64,000 bases of DNA, taken from Thiomonas sp. FB-Cd. GTDB lineage: Bacteria > Pseudomonadota > Gammaproteobacteria > Burkholderiales > Burkholderiaceae_C. The DNA lies in contig NZ_JPOE01000005.1 in NCBI RefSeq assembly GCF_000733775.1, forward strand, positions 558,001-622,000, given 5' to 3'. The notes under the pieces were generated by a model, which was not told where the DNA came from, made no database searches, and was given only the letters and a program-made list of their open reading frames with translations. The position numbers and the translations under genes were made by a program. Below, piece by piece: positions 37,214-46,448 of this stretch (its first letter is position 1; the number at the start of each line of letters is the position of its first letter).

Positions 37214-38335
37214 TTAAGCTGACTTGCGCTTGACTTCGCCGCCTGTGGTCATCAGGCAGGCCGCAACGATGTCGTCGTCCAGATTGACCACGAAGCCTTT
37301 GTCCTTGTCGAGGACAAGCTTGAGAAAGTCGAGCACGTTGCGCGCATAGAGCTGCGACGCATCGGCGGCCACAAGGGCGGGGAGATTGGTCTCACCCACG
37401 ATGGTCACGCCGTGCTTGACCACAGTTCGGTCCCGCTCGGTAAGCGGACAATTTCCGCCCTGGCTTGCAGCCATATCGACAATCACGGACCCTGGTTTCA
37501 TGCCCATCACCATCTCCTCGCTCACGAGCACAGGCGCGCGCCGTCCGGGAATGAGGGCAGTGGTAATCACGATGTTGGCCTGCTTGACACGCTCGGCCAC
37601 GAGCCGTGCCTGGCGATCCAGCCAAGCACGGGGCATGGGACGCGCGTAGCCGCCGACCCCCTGCGCGATCTCGCGCTCTTCGTCGGTCTCGAACGGCACG
37701 TCGATAAACTTCGCGCCGAGGGACTCCACCTGCTCCTTGGCTGCGGGGCGTACGTCCGAGGCTTCCACCACAGCGCCCAAGCGCTTTGCAGTGGCAATGG
37801 CCTGTAACCCGGCCACGCCAGCGCCGAGGACGACCAGGCGTGCAGCCTTGACCGTACCGGCTGCCGTCATCAGCATCGGCATGAAGCGGGGGTAGAGGTT
37901 TGCGGCGACGATCACGGCTTTATACCCGGCGATGTTTGCCTGGCTGGACAGAACGTCCAGACTCTGCGCGCGCGTCGTGCGAGGAGCGGCTTCCAGCGCG
38001 AAGGCGGTGAGGCCAGCTGCAGCCAATGCCTGCAGGCCTTCGGCGTTGAAGGGCTCGAGCATGCCAACGACGGCAGCCCCGGGCTTCATCAGCACGAGCT
38101 CGGATGCAGCAGGGCTGCGCACTTTGAGCACAAGCTCGGCACCCATTGCCTCCGCCGCGCCCCCGATCTGGGCGCCTGCTGCAACGTAGTCGGCATCCAG
38201 AGCCCCGGCCGACTGGCCGGCCCCGGTCTGCACCAAAACCGTGTGCCCTTGGCCCGCAAGCTTCTTGACCGTCTCAGGGGTCGCTGCCACGCGGGCTTCA
38301 CCTGGCACAGTCTCAGCCGGTACGCCTATGCGCAT
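37214..38335 (-). CDS. pntAa: NAD(P) transhydrogenase subunit alpha, NAD-binding part
   Basis: 373 residues from the ATG at 38335, with GAGGAG seven bases upstream. Soluble domain I, related to alanine dehydrogenase: RIGVPAETVPGEARVAATPETVKKL, the Rossmann motif VVLGAGVAGLQAIATAKRLGA, and the mobile-loop region around PMPRAW. It binds NAD(H) and exchanges hydride with PntB. First gene of the operon; the family 2 remnant E begins about 90 bases upstream, divergent. Confidence 0.96.
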   Translation of the reverse strand: MRIGVPAETVPGEARVAATPETVKKLAGQGHTVLVQTGAGQSAGALDADYVAAGAQIGGAAEAMGAELVLKVRSPAASELVLMKPGAAVVGMLEPFNAEGLQALAAAGLTAFALEAAPRTTRAQSLDVLSSQANIAGYKAVIVAANLYPRFMPMLMTAAGTVKAARLVVLGAGVAGLQAIATAKRLGAVVEASDVRPAAKEQVESLGAKFIDVPFETDEEREIAQGVGGYARPMPRAWLDRQARLVAERVKQANIVITTALIPGRRAPVLVSEEMVMGMKPGSVIVDMAASQGGNCPLTERDRTVVKHGVTIVGETNLPALVAADASQLYARNVLDFLKLVLDKDKGFVVNLDDDIVAACLMTTGGEVKRKSA

Positions 38336-38427
38336 GAGGTTCTCCTCAATGTGGGAAAGAATTGTGAACAATCAACGCTGCTATTGTCGCTGATGCTGAT
38401 CATTTGCGCGGCAGACCTCCCCGTTCA

Positions 38428-39135
38428 CGTGGAGCAAGGATAGCGCGGATGCCACAGGCATCCATCTTCTCTTGAAGTGGTGCCCGATTGGCTGTATATT
38501 CAACCAGCCATGGAGCGACTCCAGGCGTTCGAGTTCGAGCTGCGTCCGAATGGGCAGCAGCAGCGCCAGATGCGCCGCTTCGCGGGCGCGTGCCGGTTCG
38601 TGTTCAACAAGGCGCTGGCGTTGCAGAAGACGAACCACGAGGCGGGTGGACGATTCATCAGCTATGTCGACATGGCCAGGCATCTGACGCCCTGGCGCAA
38701 TGGTGTGGAGACGCCATGGCTCAAGGATGCGCCAGTCCATTCACTGCAACACGCGCTCAAGGAGCTGGACCGCGCTTACACCAACTTCTTCGCCAGGCGC
38801 GCGGACTTCCCCGCTCCAAGAAGAAGGGCCAACACGACAGCTTGCGCGATCCCGACCCGAAGCAGATCAAGCTCGACCAGGGCAACAGCCGCATCTTTCT
38901 GCCCAAGCTGGGGTGGCTGCGCGACCGCAACGCCGGGATGTACTCGGCGCAATGAATATCCTGGCGTGGGGACACCGCGTTGCAGCCCGTGAAGAGGTGG
39001 CGCATTCAGGCCCCTCGATGAAGCAGGAATCCACCGAAGCGACTGCGCAGGACGTCACTCATGCGTAGCGGCTTAGGAATCCCTGTCCTTCCCGCGCAAG
39101 CGGTGGCCACAGGCCAAGGGCGGGATGGATGTCAA
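38428..39135 (+). mobile_element. Deleted family 2 TnpB element (copy E)
   Basis: About 708 bases. It keeps the left-end palindrome GGATGCC-ACA-GGCATCC (38447-38463) and the right-end block ending in GATGTCAA (39128-39135), both shared with copy D. Most of tnpB is missing. TTCA flanks at 38424-38427, in register with copy D. Inserted between pntAa and the nudix gene, whose Shine-Dalgarno begins 16 bases after the element. Confidence 0.8.
38510..39068 (+). pseudogene. tnpB remnant with internal deletion and frameshift
   Basis: It starts like the TnpB at 6191 (MERLQAFEFELRPNG) and matches for about 105 codons. A small deletion at 38810-38825 then shifts the frame after RADFP. A second lesion at about 38937 joins the WLRxRN region directly to the GAMNILAWGHRVAA end, removing some 660 bases that encode the first two RuvC acids. 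The join lies at a sequence present twice in the intact copy (GATGTGCTCGGTGCG and GATGTGGTCGGCGCG), so deletion between short repeats is likely. Not functional. Confidence 0.85.
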
Positions 39136-39163
39136 AATGCAACCCTTTGCAAGGAGTTCATGC

Positions 39164-39664
39164 ATGCGTCAAGTCTGGAAGCCCAGTGTGACGGCGGCCG
39201 CCATCATTGAGCGCGACGGCCGTTTTTTGCTCGTCGAGGAACACACGCTCGAGGGTCTGCGTCTGAACAACCCGGCTGGGCATTTGGAGCCAGGTGAAAG
39301 TCCGATGCAGGCGGCGGTACGCGAAACCCTGGAAGAAACCTGCTGCCAGTTCACGCCCGACGCACTGGTCGGCGTTTATTTGTCGCGCTTCCAGCGTCCG
39401 GGCGAGGACGTGACCTATCTGCGCTTTGCCTTTCGCGGCAGTATCGGCAGTCCGATCGCGGGTTGTCGGCTCGACGACAACATCGTGCGCACCGTCTGGC
39501 TCACTCCTGGCGAAGTCCGCGAAAGCCAAGCTCGGCATCGCAGTCCACTTGTTTTGCAATGCGTGGAAGACCATCTGGCTGGCAAATGCTATCCGCTCGA
39601 TCTCGTGACAACGCACCCCAGTGTTCAGGCGCTGCAGGGCGCGAACAGCCAGGCAGCCCTCTAA
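39164..39664 (+). CDS. Nudix hydrolase (NudJ/YmfB-like)
   Basis: 166 residues from the ATG at 39164, with AAGGAG seven bases upstream. The nudix box is [23 protein letters not shown], complete with the REx2EE core. [23 protein letters not shown] at the N terminus is typical of the NudJ group, which hydrolyses thiamine pyrophosphate and nucleotide di/triphosphates. It is 10 bases upstream of mnmA, the usual arrangement in proteobacteria, so the two are likely co-transcribed. Confidence 0.9.
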   Translation: MRQVWKPSVTAAAIIERDGRFLLVEEHTLEGLRLNNPAGHLEPGESPMQAAVRETLEETCCQFTPDALVGVYLSRFQRPGEDVTYLRFAFRGSIGSPIAGCRLDDNIVRTVWLTPGEVRESQARHRSPLVLQCVEDHLAGKCYPLDLVTTHPSVQALQGANSQAAL

Positions 39665-39674
39665 AATCCTCACC

Positions 39675-40805
39675 ATGACATCTTCCAAGCTCCGCGTCGT
39701 CGTTGGCATGTCCGGCGGGGTTGATTCGTCCGTGTCAGCATGGCTGCTCAAACAGCAGGGCTTCGAGGTCATCGGCTTGTTCATGAAGAACTGGGAAGAT
39801 GATGACGATGATGCTTACTGCTCGTCACGCCAGGACTGGCTTGACGCCGTGAGCGTTGCCGACACGATCGGCGTCGATATCGAAGCGGTCAATTTCGCAG
39901 CCGAATACAAAGATCGGGTTTTCGCGGAATTCCTGCGCGAATACTCGGCGGGACGCACACCGAACCCTGACGTCCTGTGCAACGCCGAGATCAAGTTCAG
40001 GGCTTTTCTCGATCACGCGATGCACTTGGGCGCTGACAAAATCGCCACAGGCCACTATGCCCGTGTACGGGAGAGCGCGCAGGGTTTCGAGCTCCTGCGC
40101 GGCCTCGATGCGACCAAGGACCAGAGTTATTTTCTGCACAGGCTGAACCAGGCGCAGCTCTCCCGCACGCTGTTCCCGGTGGGTGAATTGCCCAAAACCG
40201 AGGTTCGGCGCATCGCCGCCGCAATCGGCCTGCACAATGCCCGCAAGAAGGATTCCACGGGGATCTGCTTTATTGGGGAGCGGCCGTTCAGGGCTTTTCT
40301 CAACCGCTACCTTCCGACCCGACCCGGACCGATGAAAACCGCGGACGGCAGCGTTGTGGGCGAGCATGTCGGATTGGCCTTCTACACGCTGGGGCAGCGC
40401 AAGGGCATTGGCCTGGGAGGCAGCCGGGATGGCAGCGGCGAACCTTGGTTCGTGGCCCGCAAGGACATGCTTAGCAACACCTTGTACGTGGCTCAGGGGC
40501 ACCATCATCCCTGGCTGCTCAGCCGCGCCTTGCGCGCCAGCAACACGAGCTGGGTGGCGGGACGCCCACCAGCCAGTGATCAGGTTCTTAGTGCCAAGAC
40601 ACGTTACCGGCAAACCGACAACGCCTGCCAAATCCATCGCATGGAACCGGGCGGCTTCACGCTGACCTTCGACACCCCGCAATGGGCCGTCACGCCAGGT
40701 CAATCGGCCGTCATTTACGCCGGAGAGGTCTGTCTCGGGGGCGGGGTGATCGATGAAGTCATCAATGCACCGGTGGATGCGGCGGCGTCGGTTCCGATCG
40801 CCTGA
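39675..40805 (+). CDS. mnmA: tRNA-specific 2-thiouridylase MnmA
   Basis: 376 residues from the ATG at 39675. The PP-loop GMSGGVDSS binds ATP. The two catalytic cysteines are in [12 protein letters not shown] and [10 protein letters not shown]. Other motifs are KNWEDDD, ATGHYAR and KDQSYFL. It thiolates U34 of tRNAs for Lys, Glu and Gln, receiving sulfur through the Tus/IscS relay. No Shine-Dalgarno is strong before the ATG; coupling to the nudix gene may help. Confidence 0.97.
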   Translation: MTSSKLRVVVGMSGGVDSSVSAWLLKQQGFEVIGLFMKNWEDDDDDAYCSSRQDWLDAVSVADTIGVDIEAVNFAAEYKDRVFAEFLREYSAGRTPNPDVLCNAEIKFRAFLDHAMHLGADKIATGHYARVRESAQGFELLRGLDATKDQSYFLHRLNQAQLSRTLFPVGELPKTEVRRIAAAIGLHNARKKDSTGICFIGERPFRAFLNRYLPTRPGPMKTADGSVVGEHVGLAFYTLGQRKGIGLGGSRDGSGEPWFVARKDMLSNTLYVAQGHHHPWLLSRALRASNTSWVAGRPPASDQVLSAKTRYRQTDNACQIHRMEPGGFTLTFDTPQWAVTPGQSAVIYAGEVCLGGGVIDEVINAPVDAAASVPIA

Positions 40806-40857
40806 GACGGCTGCGACCCACGCTTGCCAAGCAATCGCGTCCTTTCGCGAAGCCCGG

Positions 40858-41148
40858 TTAAGTCATGCGCGCAAGAAGCGTTTCCATTTCTTCCATCATG
40901 GCATCGAGCCTGACTTTCTCGCCGGGGCCGCCGTCCATCCGCGAATCAAGCTCCTGCTCGATATAGCACACGGTCATGCGCACGAAAGTACTGTCCAGCG
41001 CCTTGCGTACAGCCGAAAGCTGTTGAGCCACCTTAAGGCAAGTCTCGCCCTCATCGATCATGCGCTGCACTCCGCGCAGCTGGCCTTCGGCACGCTTGAG
41101 CCGATTGAGAATGTCGGTTCGCGACGCCTCGTTGGTGAGAACGGACAT
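40858..41148 (-). CDS. CsoR/RcnR/FrmR family (DUF156) repressor with atypical cysteines
   Basis: 96 residues from the ATG at 41148, with GGAGAG eight bases upstream; longer frames upstream have no family similarity. The core ILNRLKRAEGQLRGVQRMIDEGETC and the following QQLSAVRKALD helix are diagnostic of this all-helical repressor family. Cys37 corresponds to the conserved first Cys. The CsoR copper ligands His and second Cys are replaced by Tyr62 and Glu66, and a Cys sits at 61 instead. The RcnR and FrmR histidine sets are also missing. This suggests a thiol-based rather than metal sensor, loosely like CstR, though CstR cysteine spacing differs. It is the last minus-strand gene after the efflux cluster. 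Confidence 0.85.
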   Translation of the reverse strand: MSVLTNEASRTDILNRLKRAEGQLRGVQRMIDEGETCLKVAQQLSAVRKALDSTFVRMTVCYIEQELDSRMDGGPGEKVRLDAMMEEMETLLARMT

Positions 41149-41698
41149 GATTGGCTCTCCAAGATCCTGAGTTGTGGTCGAAATGCTGCGCTTGTTCATC
41201 GCGGCGATCACCTCATGATACCCAGCTGGATTCGCCTGCGCACGAGCGTGCGCAGGCTCCCGCGCCAACGAAACGCCGCCACCCGAGCGGCGACTGACGA
41301 CCATGTTGGCCCAAGCGGTCAAAATTCGGGCATGCGCCAAGCCCACGGTCACGGCAGCAATCGTGCCGGGGCCGTGTATGAAAGTGATCAAGCGCGGCCG
41401 CTCCTTGGCCGGGCTCGTAAGCGACAAAGCATGGCCCCGCGTCACTCAAACAGCGCGCATGCTGATGGGATCCGAAGCGCCGCCGTGTCTGCGAAACGTG
41501 GCGCCCTTCCGCAGCTGCGCAGCCGATCAAACCTTGTCGCGCGCGCACTCCCTCCGCGGGCAGCCAACACAAATCATTCGGCGTCGGGATAGGGGCCATG
41601 GTGGGAATTGTCTTGTCGGGCGATCGCCCATCAAGTTGAACATCCCGCTCGGTCAACGCTTGGGGCTGTGCAGCGGAGCGCCCATCCGGATCGCACTC
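41149..41698. other. 550-base region without a supported gene
   Basis: Open frames exist on both strands, but none has a clear start signal or family match. On the minus strand, pieces in two frames (for example FIHGPGTIAAVTVGL at about 41345-41390) look like remnants of a membrane protein, which could mean a decayed gene. The promoter of the CsoR-like gene should be in its lower part; no ATACT-N6-AGTAT palindrome is visible here. Confidence 0.4.
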
Positions 41699-41923
41699 TC
41701 AGGCGCCGCAACTCAATTTGGACTCGGGAACCCCGAGCTTCTTGAGAATCAGCCCAAGCGGGCAGAAATTCGTAAAGCCAAATTGCAGCAAATTGGCGCC
41801 GACAAAGGCCGTGAGCAACAAAAACCATTCAGATACGAACAGGGGACTGCCCTGAACGCCGAGCAGCAGGGACAGCAGGATAAAAGTTCCCGCAAAGATT
41901 CGGATATAGCGTTCAACGGTCAT
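41699..41923 (-). CDS. YgaP-like small membrane protein (DUF2892)
   Basis: 74 residues from the ATG at 41923, with GGAG eight bases upstream. MTVERYIRIFAGTFILLSLLLGV and WFLLLTAFVGANLLQFGFTNFCPLGLILKKLGV match the DUF2892 transmembrane pair found alone or fused to rhodanese in YgaP. The conserved NFCPLG cysteine motif is present. These proteins are frequently encoded with sulfur-transfer or persulfide-response genes. Here it follows the RND pump gene by 93 bases and precedes the CsoR-like regulator. Function unproven. Confidence 0.85.
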   Translation of the reverse strand: MTVERYIRIFAGTFILLSLLLGVQGSPLFVSEWFLLLTAFVGANLLQFGFTNFCPLGLILKKLGVPESKLSCGA

Positions 41924-42016
41924 GCAAGGCTCCATGTGGACGAATTCAAGAATTATCGACAAAATAGTGCAAACCCGCCGGAGTATCAAGAGCGGCTTGC
42001 CGCGGTGGGTCCTAGC

Positions 42017-45000
42017 TCAGTTCTGTTGTGCAGCCGGGGCCTTCACACGAATCTGCCAGATGTAGTACATCAGCGGGATCACGATCAGCGTGAGCATGGT
42101 TGAAATCAGCGTGCCGAAGATTAGGGACACGGCAAGTCCACCGAAAACCGGATCGGTGATCATGATGGCCGATCCGAAAATGATGGCAAGGGCGGTGAGA
42201 AGAATGGGACGCAGCCGCACAGCACCCGCCTGTGCCACCGACTCCTGCAAGCTGTAGCCGCGGGAGCGGTAATCCAGGATGAAATCGATCAGCAGCAGGG
42301 AGTTGCGCACCACGATACCTGCCAGCGCGATCACCCCGATCATGGATGTGGCCGTGAACGATTGGTGGGTGATCCAGTGGCCGGGAAACACGCCGATAAG
42401 CGTGAGGGGAATTGCCCCCATGACGATGACCGGCAATAGGAAGGATTTGTAGTACGCCACCAGAAGCAAGTAGATAAAGACCAGCGCCACCATGAAGGCC
42501 GAACCCAGGTCGCGGAACACGTCCAAAGTCAGGCGCATCTCGCCACCCCAGAGGAGCTGGTAGCCCTTGAGGTCAGAAGCAGGCGTCTCGGAAAAGCCGA
42601 GATTGCCTGTGCTGAATGTGGTGCCGTTGGCTAGCTTTTTCCCATCCAGCATGGAGTTCAGGCTCAGCGTTGCGTAAACAGGGCTGGAATGAATCATTTC
42701 CCCGCTCACATACACCACAGGATGCTGATCACGGCTGTAAATGGGCCTTGCCAGAGACGTCTTCTCGACCGTCGCAATGGCCGAAAGCGGAATGACCTTG
42801 CCCTGCGCATTTTGAATCGGCACGTCCAGCAGTTGCTGAGGGCCCTGGCGCTCGGTGCGCGGGATGCGCACAACGATGTTCACCGGCTCCAGCGCGTTCC
42901 GGTCATGCACAGCACCAACCTTGAGCCCCGAGACGTAATCATGAAGGAGCTGGATGATCTGTCCAGGGACGATACCTGACAATGCGGCCTTCTGCCGGTC
43001 CACCTTGATCCGATACTCGGATGTGGTCGCGGTAACGGAATTGTCCTGATTCATCAGGCCGTACACCCGATCGAACGCACCCAGCATGCCCTTCGCCGAA
43101 CTGCGCAGCACATCGTAGTCAGGGCCATACAGCTCTGCCATGACCTGCGCGCGCACCGGTGGTCCGGGTGGGGTTTCGAACAACTTGATGATGGCGGCCG
43201 GGAAACGGGCCCGGACAGGGGCGAGCTGCGCGTACAGCTTCTGCACGATGGCGTGGGACGAGATGCTGCGCGCATCCTTGCCCACAAGGTTCACACGAAT
43301 CTGGGCGAAGTTGTCGCCTCGCTTGAGCGGGTCGCCGCGCACCAACGCGGCAAAGTCAACTGGAGCCGCCTCGCCGACAAAGGTCTGATAGTCGAGCACG
43401 TCGGGATTGCCGCCCAGCACGTTACCCACAGCTCGTGCCACCTCGTCCGTGCCCTCCAAGGACGAACCTGCCGGAGTGTCCACTTGCACAAGAAATGTGT
43501 TGGTATTGTCGTTTGGCAGCATCTTGAGTTCCACACCCAGGCTGGAAAGCGGTCCGTTCATGCCCGCGGAGCGGATGAACTGCCAGGCAGGCATCAGCAT
43601 GGCGCCAATGAGGAGAAGCAAGACCGCCAGCAGCATGACGTTGCGCTTGGTGCGGCTTTTCATCAGTGGAGTGAACAGGCGCAAATAGACCGTATGGAGC
43701 CGGTCTGCCTTGTGGGTGCCGTCGTCCTCAAGCGGCTCGGCACGGGCCAGCTCCTCGCGCGCTGCCTTTTTCGATAGCCACACCCGCGCGGCCCAAGGCA
43801 CCACCATATAGGCAAGCAACAGTGAGGCAATCATGGCCACCGGCACATTGATCGGGATTGGGCGCATGAACGGCCCCATCATCCCGCTCACAAAGGCCAT
43901 CGGGATGAAGGCGAGGATCACGGCCAGCGTGGCCATGTTGGTGGGGTTGCCGATCTCGTTGGTGGCGTCGATGACCGTGGCAACGAAATCGCGCTTGGCA
44001 CCATTGTGCAGATGGCGGTGAATGTTCTCAATCACCACGATGGCGCCGTCGACGAGCAGGCCGAGCGACAGGATGAGCGCAAACAAGGTGATGCGGTTAA
44101 TGCTTTGGCCAATGATGAGGTCGACCGTGAGCACGGCAAACAGTGTGAGCGGCACGGTCAGCGTCACGATGCCAGCCTCGCGCCATCCCAGGAACAACCA
44201 CAGCAGCAGCGACACACTGAGGATGGCAATGCCCAAATGCTCCACGAGTGTGTTGACAGCCTCGTTGGCCTTGTGCCCGTCGTTGCGCGTAATGGTCGCA
44301 TAGACGCCCTGCGGCAGGGCGTAGGCTTTGATCTCGTCGAGTTTCTTCAGGACATCGTTGACCACGACCACGGCGTTTGCACCCGATTTCTTGGCGATGG
44401 ACAGCGTCACAGCGCTCATCTCCTGGCCACGTGGCTTGCCTTTGGCCGCTGCCCCCCAGGCAAAGTGGGAAAGATCGTCGGTCTCCTCGGGGCCTTCCTC
44501 GACGCGCGCCACGTCCTTCAGGTAAACCGGCTTGCCATTGGGTGCACCAATCATGATGTCCCCAACCTGCTGCGCGTTGCCCAGGAAGCTGTCCAGGCGT
44601 ACTGGGGTGACATGATTGGCGTCCACCACGTTGCCGATGGGCGCCGCAACATTGCTGCCCTGCAAAATCTTGTCCAACTGCTCCAGTGGGATGCCCGCCG
44701 CAGCGAGCTTGGATGGTGAAATCCACACATTGACCGCGCGCGGTGCGCCGCCAATCACGTCCGTGAACGACACGCCGGGCACATTGCGCAGATGTGCCAA
44801 GACCTTCAAGCCCACGTCACGCAGCTGCACCCCGTTCATCGATGCCGACGACAGCGTAATGGTCAGGATCGGTACGTCGTCCACATTAATCGGTTTGACG
44901 ATCGGCTGCATGGCCCCCGGGGGAATGCGGTCGAGGTTCTGCATGAGCTGGTTGTACATCTTGACGAGGCTCTTCTCCTGGTCCTCGCCCACCTTGAACT

Positions 45001-45307
45001 GCACCGTCACGACGCCAAAGTCATTGGTGGCGTAGCCATAGGTGTGGTCCACCCCGGACATTGAGGCCATGATGGCCTCAAGCGGTTTGACCACCAGGTT
45101 CTGAATCTCCTTGGGGCCAGCCCCCGGTTTCGCCACAATGATGTTGGCTGCCGGGACGACGATCTGGGGGTTGTACTCGCGCGGCGTAACCAGCAACGCC
45201 AAAACCCCGACCAAGGTGAGGGCCACCATGATCAAGGCCGTGATCTTCGACGAAATGAAGATGCGGGCAAGGTTGCCCGCGCTGTTCAAAGACGCGCGCT
45301 CAGCCAC
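42017..45307 (-). CDS. RND efflux permease
   Basis: 1096 residues, typical for tripartite RND pumps. Twelve membrane helices and two large periplasmic loops are apparent. Helix 4 has LGLLVDGAIVVIENIHRHL, keeping one of the two AcrB proton-relay aspartates (AcrB has LVDDAIVVVEN; metal pumps have VDAAIVMIEN), so substrate class is not clear. The N terminus KITALIMVALTLVGVLALLVTP and KPGAGPKEIQNLVVKPLEAIM are RND features. GTG start, overlapping the end of the adaptor gene by eight bases. Energised by proton inflow, it should export compounds through the adaptor and TolC-like proteins next to it. Confidence 0.93.
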   Translation of the reverse strand: MAERASLNSAGNLARIFISSKITALIMVALTLVGVLALLVTPREYNPQIVVPAANIIVAKPGAGPKEIQNLVVKPLEAIMASMSGVDHTYGYATNDFGVVTVQFKVGEDQEKSLVKMYNQLMQNLDRIPPGAMQPIVKPINVDDVPILTITLSSASMNGVQLRDVGLKVLAHLRNVPGVSFTDVIGGAPRAVNVWISPSKLAAAGIPLEQLDKILQGSNVAAPIGNVVDANHVTPVRLDSFLGNAQQVGDIMIGAPNGKPVYLKDVARVEEGPEETDDLSHFAWGAAAKGKPRGQEMSAVTLSIAKKSGANAVVVVNDVLKKLDEIKAYALPQGVYATITRNDGHKANEAVNTLVEHLGIAILSVSLLLWLFLGWREAGIVTLTVPLTLFAVLTVDLIIGQSINRITLFALILSLGLLVDGAIVVIENIHRHLHNGAKRDFVATVIDATNEIGNPTNMATLAVILAFIPMAFVSGMMGPFMRPIPINVPVAMIASLLLAYMVVPWAARVWLSKKAAREELARAEPLEDDGTHKADRLHTVYLRLFTPLMKSRTKRNVMLLAVLLLLIGAMLMPAWQFIRSAGMNGPLSSLGVELKMLPNDNTNTFLVQVDTPAGSSLEGTDEVARAVGNVLGGNPDVLDYQTFVGEAAPVDFAALVRGDPLKRGDNFAQIRVNLVGKDARSISSHAIVQKLYAQLAPVRARFPAAIIKLFETPPGPPVRAQVMAELYGPDYDVLRSSAKGMLGAFDRVYGLMNQDNSVTATTSEYRIKVDRQKAALSGIVPGQIIQLLHDYVSGLKVGAVHDRNALEPVNIVVRIPRTERQGPQQLLDVPIQNAQGKVIPLSAIATVEKTSLARPIYSRDQHPVVYVSGEMIHSSPVYATLSLNSMLDGKKLANGTTFSTGNLGFSETPASDLKGYQLLWGGEMRLTLDVFRDLGSAFMVALVFIYLLLVAYYKSFLLPVIVMGAIPLTLIGVFPGHWITHQSFTATSMIGVIALAGIVVRNSLLLIDFILDYRSRGYSLQESVAQAGAVRLRPILLTALAIIFGSAIMITDPVFGGLAVSLIFGTLISTMLTLIVIPLMYYIWQIRVKAPAAQQN

Positions 45308-46406
45308 GATTGCCTCCGGCGATCTTCACACCGTTTTCGACCTCGGAAAGATTGCTGGTGACGATCTTGTCGCCCGGATTCAGGCCGGCCTGCACATCCA
45401 CCATGCCGCCGGCCACCGCACCCAGGCGCACGAGCCGGAAGTGAGCAAGACCCTTTTCGTCGACGACAAACACGCCAATCATGCCCGCGCGATCGACCAC
45501 TGCACGTTGCGGTATGCGCAGTTGCGGCGAGCTCCCAACGGCAAAGCCCACGCGCACAAAGCGCCCGCTCTCCAATCCGCTGGTGGCCGGCAGGTCGATT
45601 TTGACGGTGTGCGTGTGGCTCATGGGGTCGGCCACGGGCACTGCCTGTGCAATGGTTCCGGCAATGGCCTTGTCACCCGCGAAAACCTGCACCGTCTCAC
45701 CAAGCTTGATGTCGTGGAAAACCGCGCCCGGGACCTGCGTTGCGGCCTGTAACCTGCCTTGACCTTCAATCACCAGGACGGGCCGGCCAGGCGTGGCCAA
45801 ATCGCCGGCGTTCGCCAGCTTCTGCACGACGACGCCAGAAATGGGGGATGTGACCGAGGCGTAGCGCATTTGGGAACCAGCCGTGTTGTACCCGGCCCTG
45901 GCCGCGGCCACCTGCTCCTGGGCGACTTGGTACCGTAGCTGGATCTGCTCCCATTGTTGACGCGGGATAGCCTCCTCCTTGTACAGATTGCCAAAGCGCT
46001 CGTAGTCGGCCTTGGCGTTGGCCAGATTGGCCTGTGCCTGCGCAAGCCCGGCACGCGCCTGCGCCACCTGACCCTGGATGTCCGCCGGGTCAACGCGGAA
46101 CAGCAGTTCGCCGGCCTTGACCGTCTGGCCTTCCTTCACGCGCAGCTCAGCGATGTACCCCATGAGGCGCGATGCGACTTGGACTTGGTTACTTGACACC
46201 ACGGTGCCCGACAGCAGCGTGAGGTTTTGCTGGCTGCTGGGTGAGAGCGTGGACGTCTCGGCGGCAACCGTCCGCGGCGCTTGGGCGACAGTGGACGGCT
46301 GGTCGCTTTGATGGCTGCAGGCAGAGAGCAGTACAACAACTGCAAACAGAAGCGCTGCGGGATTGCGTGCGAGTCCGGGCTGGATGCGCGATGGAACGTG
46401 GGTCAT
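45300..46406 (-). CDS. RND efflux periplasmic adaptor (membrane-fusion protein)
   Basis: 368 residues. A lipoprotein signal with lipobox LLSAC (Cys about residue 30) anchors it to the inner membrane. The barrel-sandwich motif GYIAELRVKEGQTVKAGELLFRVDPAD and the coiled-coil hairpin ADYERFGNLYKEEAIPRQQWEQIQLRYQVAQEQV are standard. SPISGVVVQKLANAGDLATPG completes the lipoyl-like domain. It links the pump to the outer-membrane channel. Overlaps the RND gene by eight bases and lies 42 bases after tolC. Confidence 0.95.
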   Translation of the reverse strand: MTHVPSRIQPGLARNPAALLFAVVVLLSACSHQSDQPSTVAQAPRTVAAETSTLSPSSQQNLTLLSGTVVSSNQVQVASRLMGYIAELRVKEGQTVKAGELLFRVDPADIQGQVAQARAGLAQAQANLANAKADYERFGNLYKEEAIPRQQWEQIQLRYQVAQEQVAAARAGYNTAGSQMRYASVTSPISGVVVQKLANAGDLATPGRPVLVIEGQGRLQAATQVPGAVFHDIKLGETVQVFAGDKAIAGTIAQAVPVADPMSHTHTVKIDLPATSGLESGRFVRVGFAVGSSPQLRIPQRAVVDRAGMIGVFVVDEKGLAHFRLVRLGAVAGGMVDVQAGLNPGDKIVTSNLSEVENGVKIAGGNRG

Positions 46407-46448
46407 GATGTTCTCGACTGAGTTGTCGGCCGTAGGAGGCGGAGGAAT

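Noticed and set aside
40858..41148. Calling the regulator CsoR (copper) or RcnR (nickel/cobalt)
   Set aside because: The His and Cys ligands that define those subgroups are replaced (Tyr62, Glu66), so only the broad family is supported.
41340..41400. Possible MarC-type fragment (PGTIAAVTVGL) on the minus strand
   Set aside because: The match is a short motif only; no start, no helices on both sides in the same frame. Mentioned only as part of the gap.
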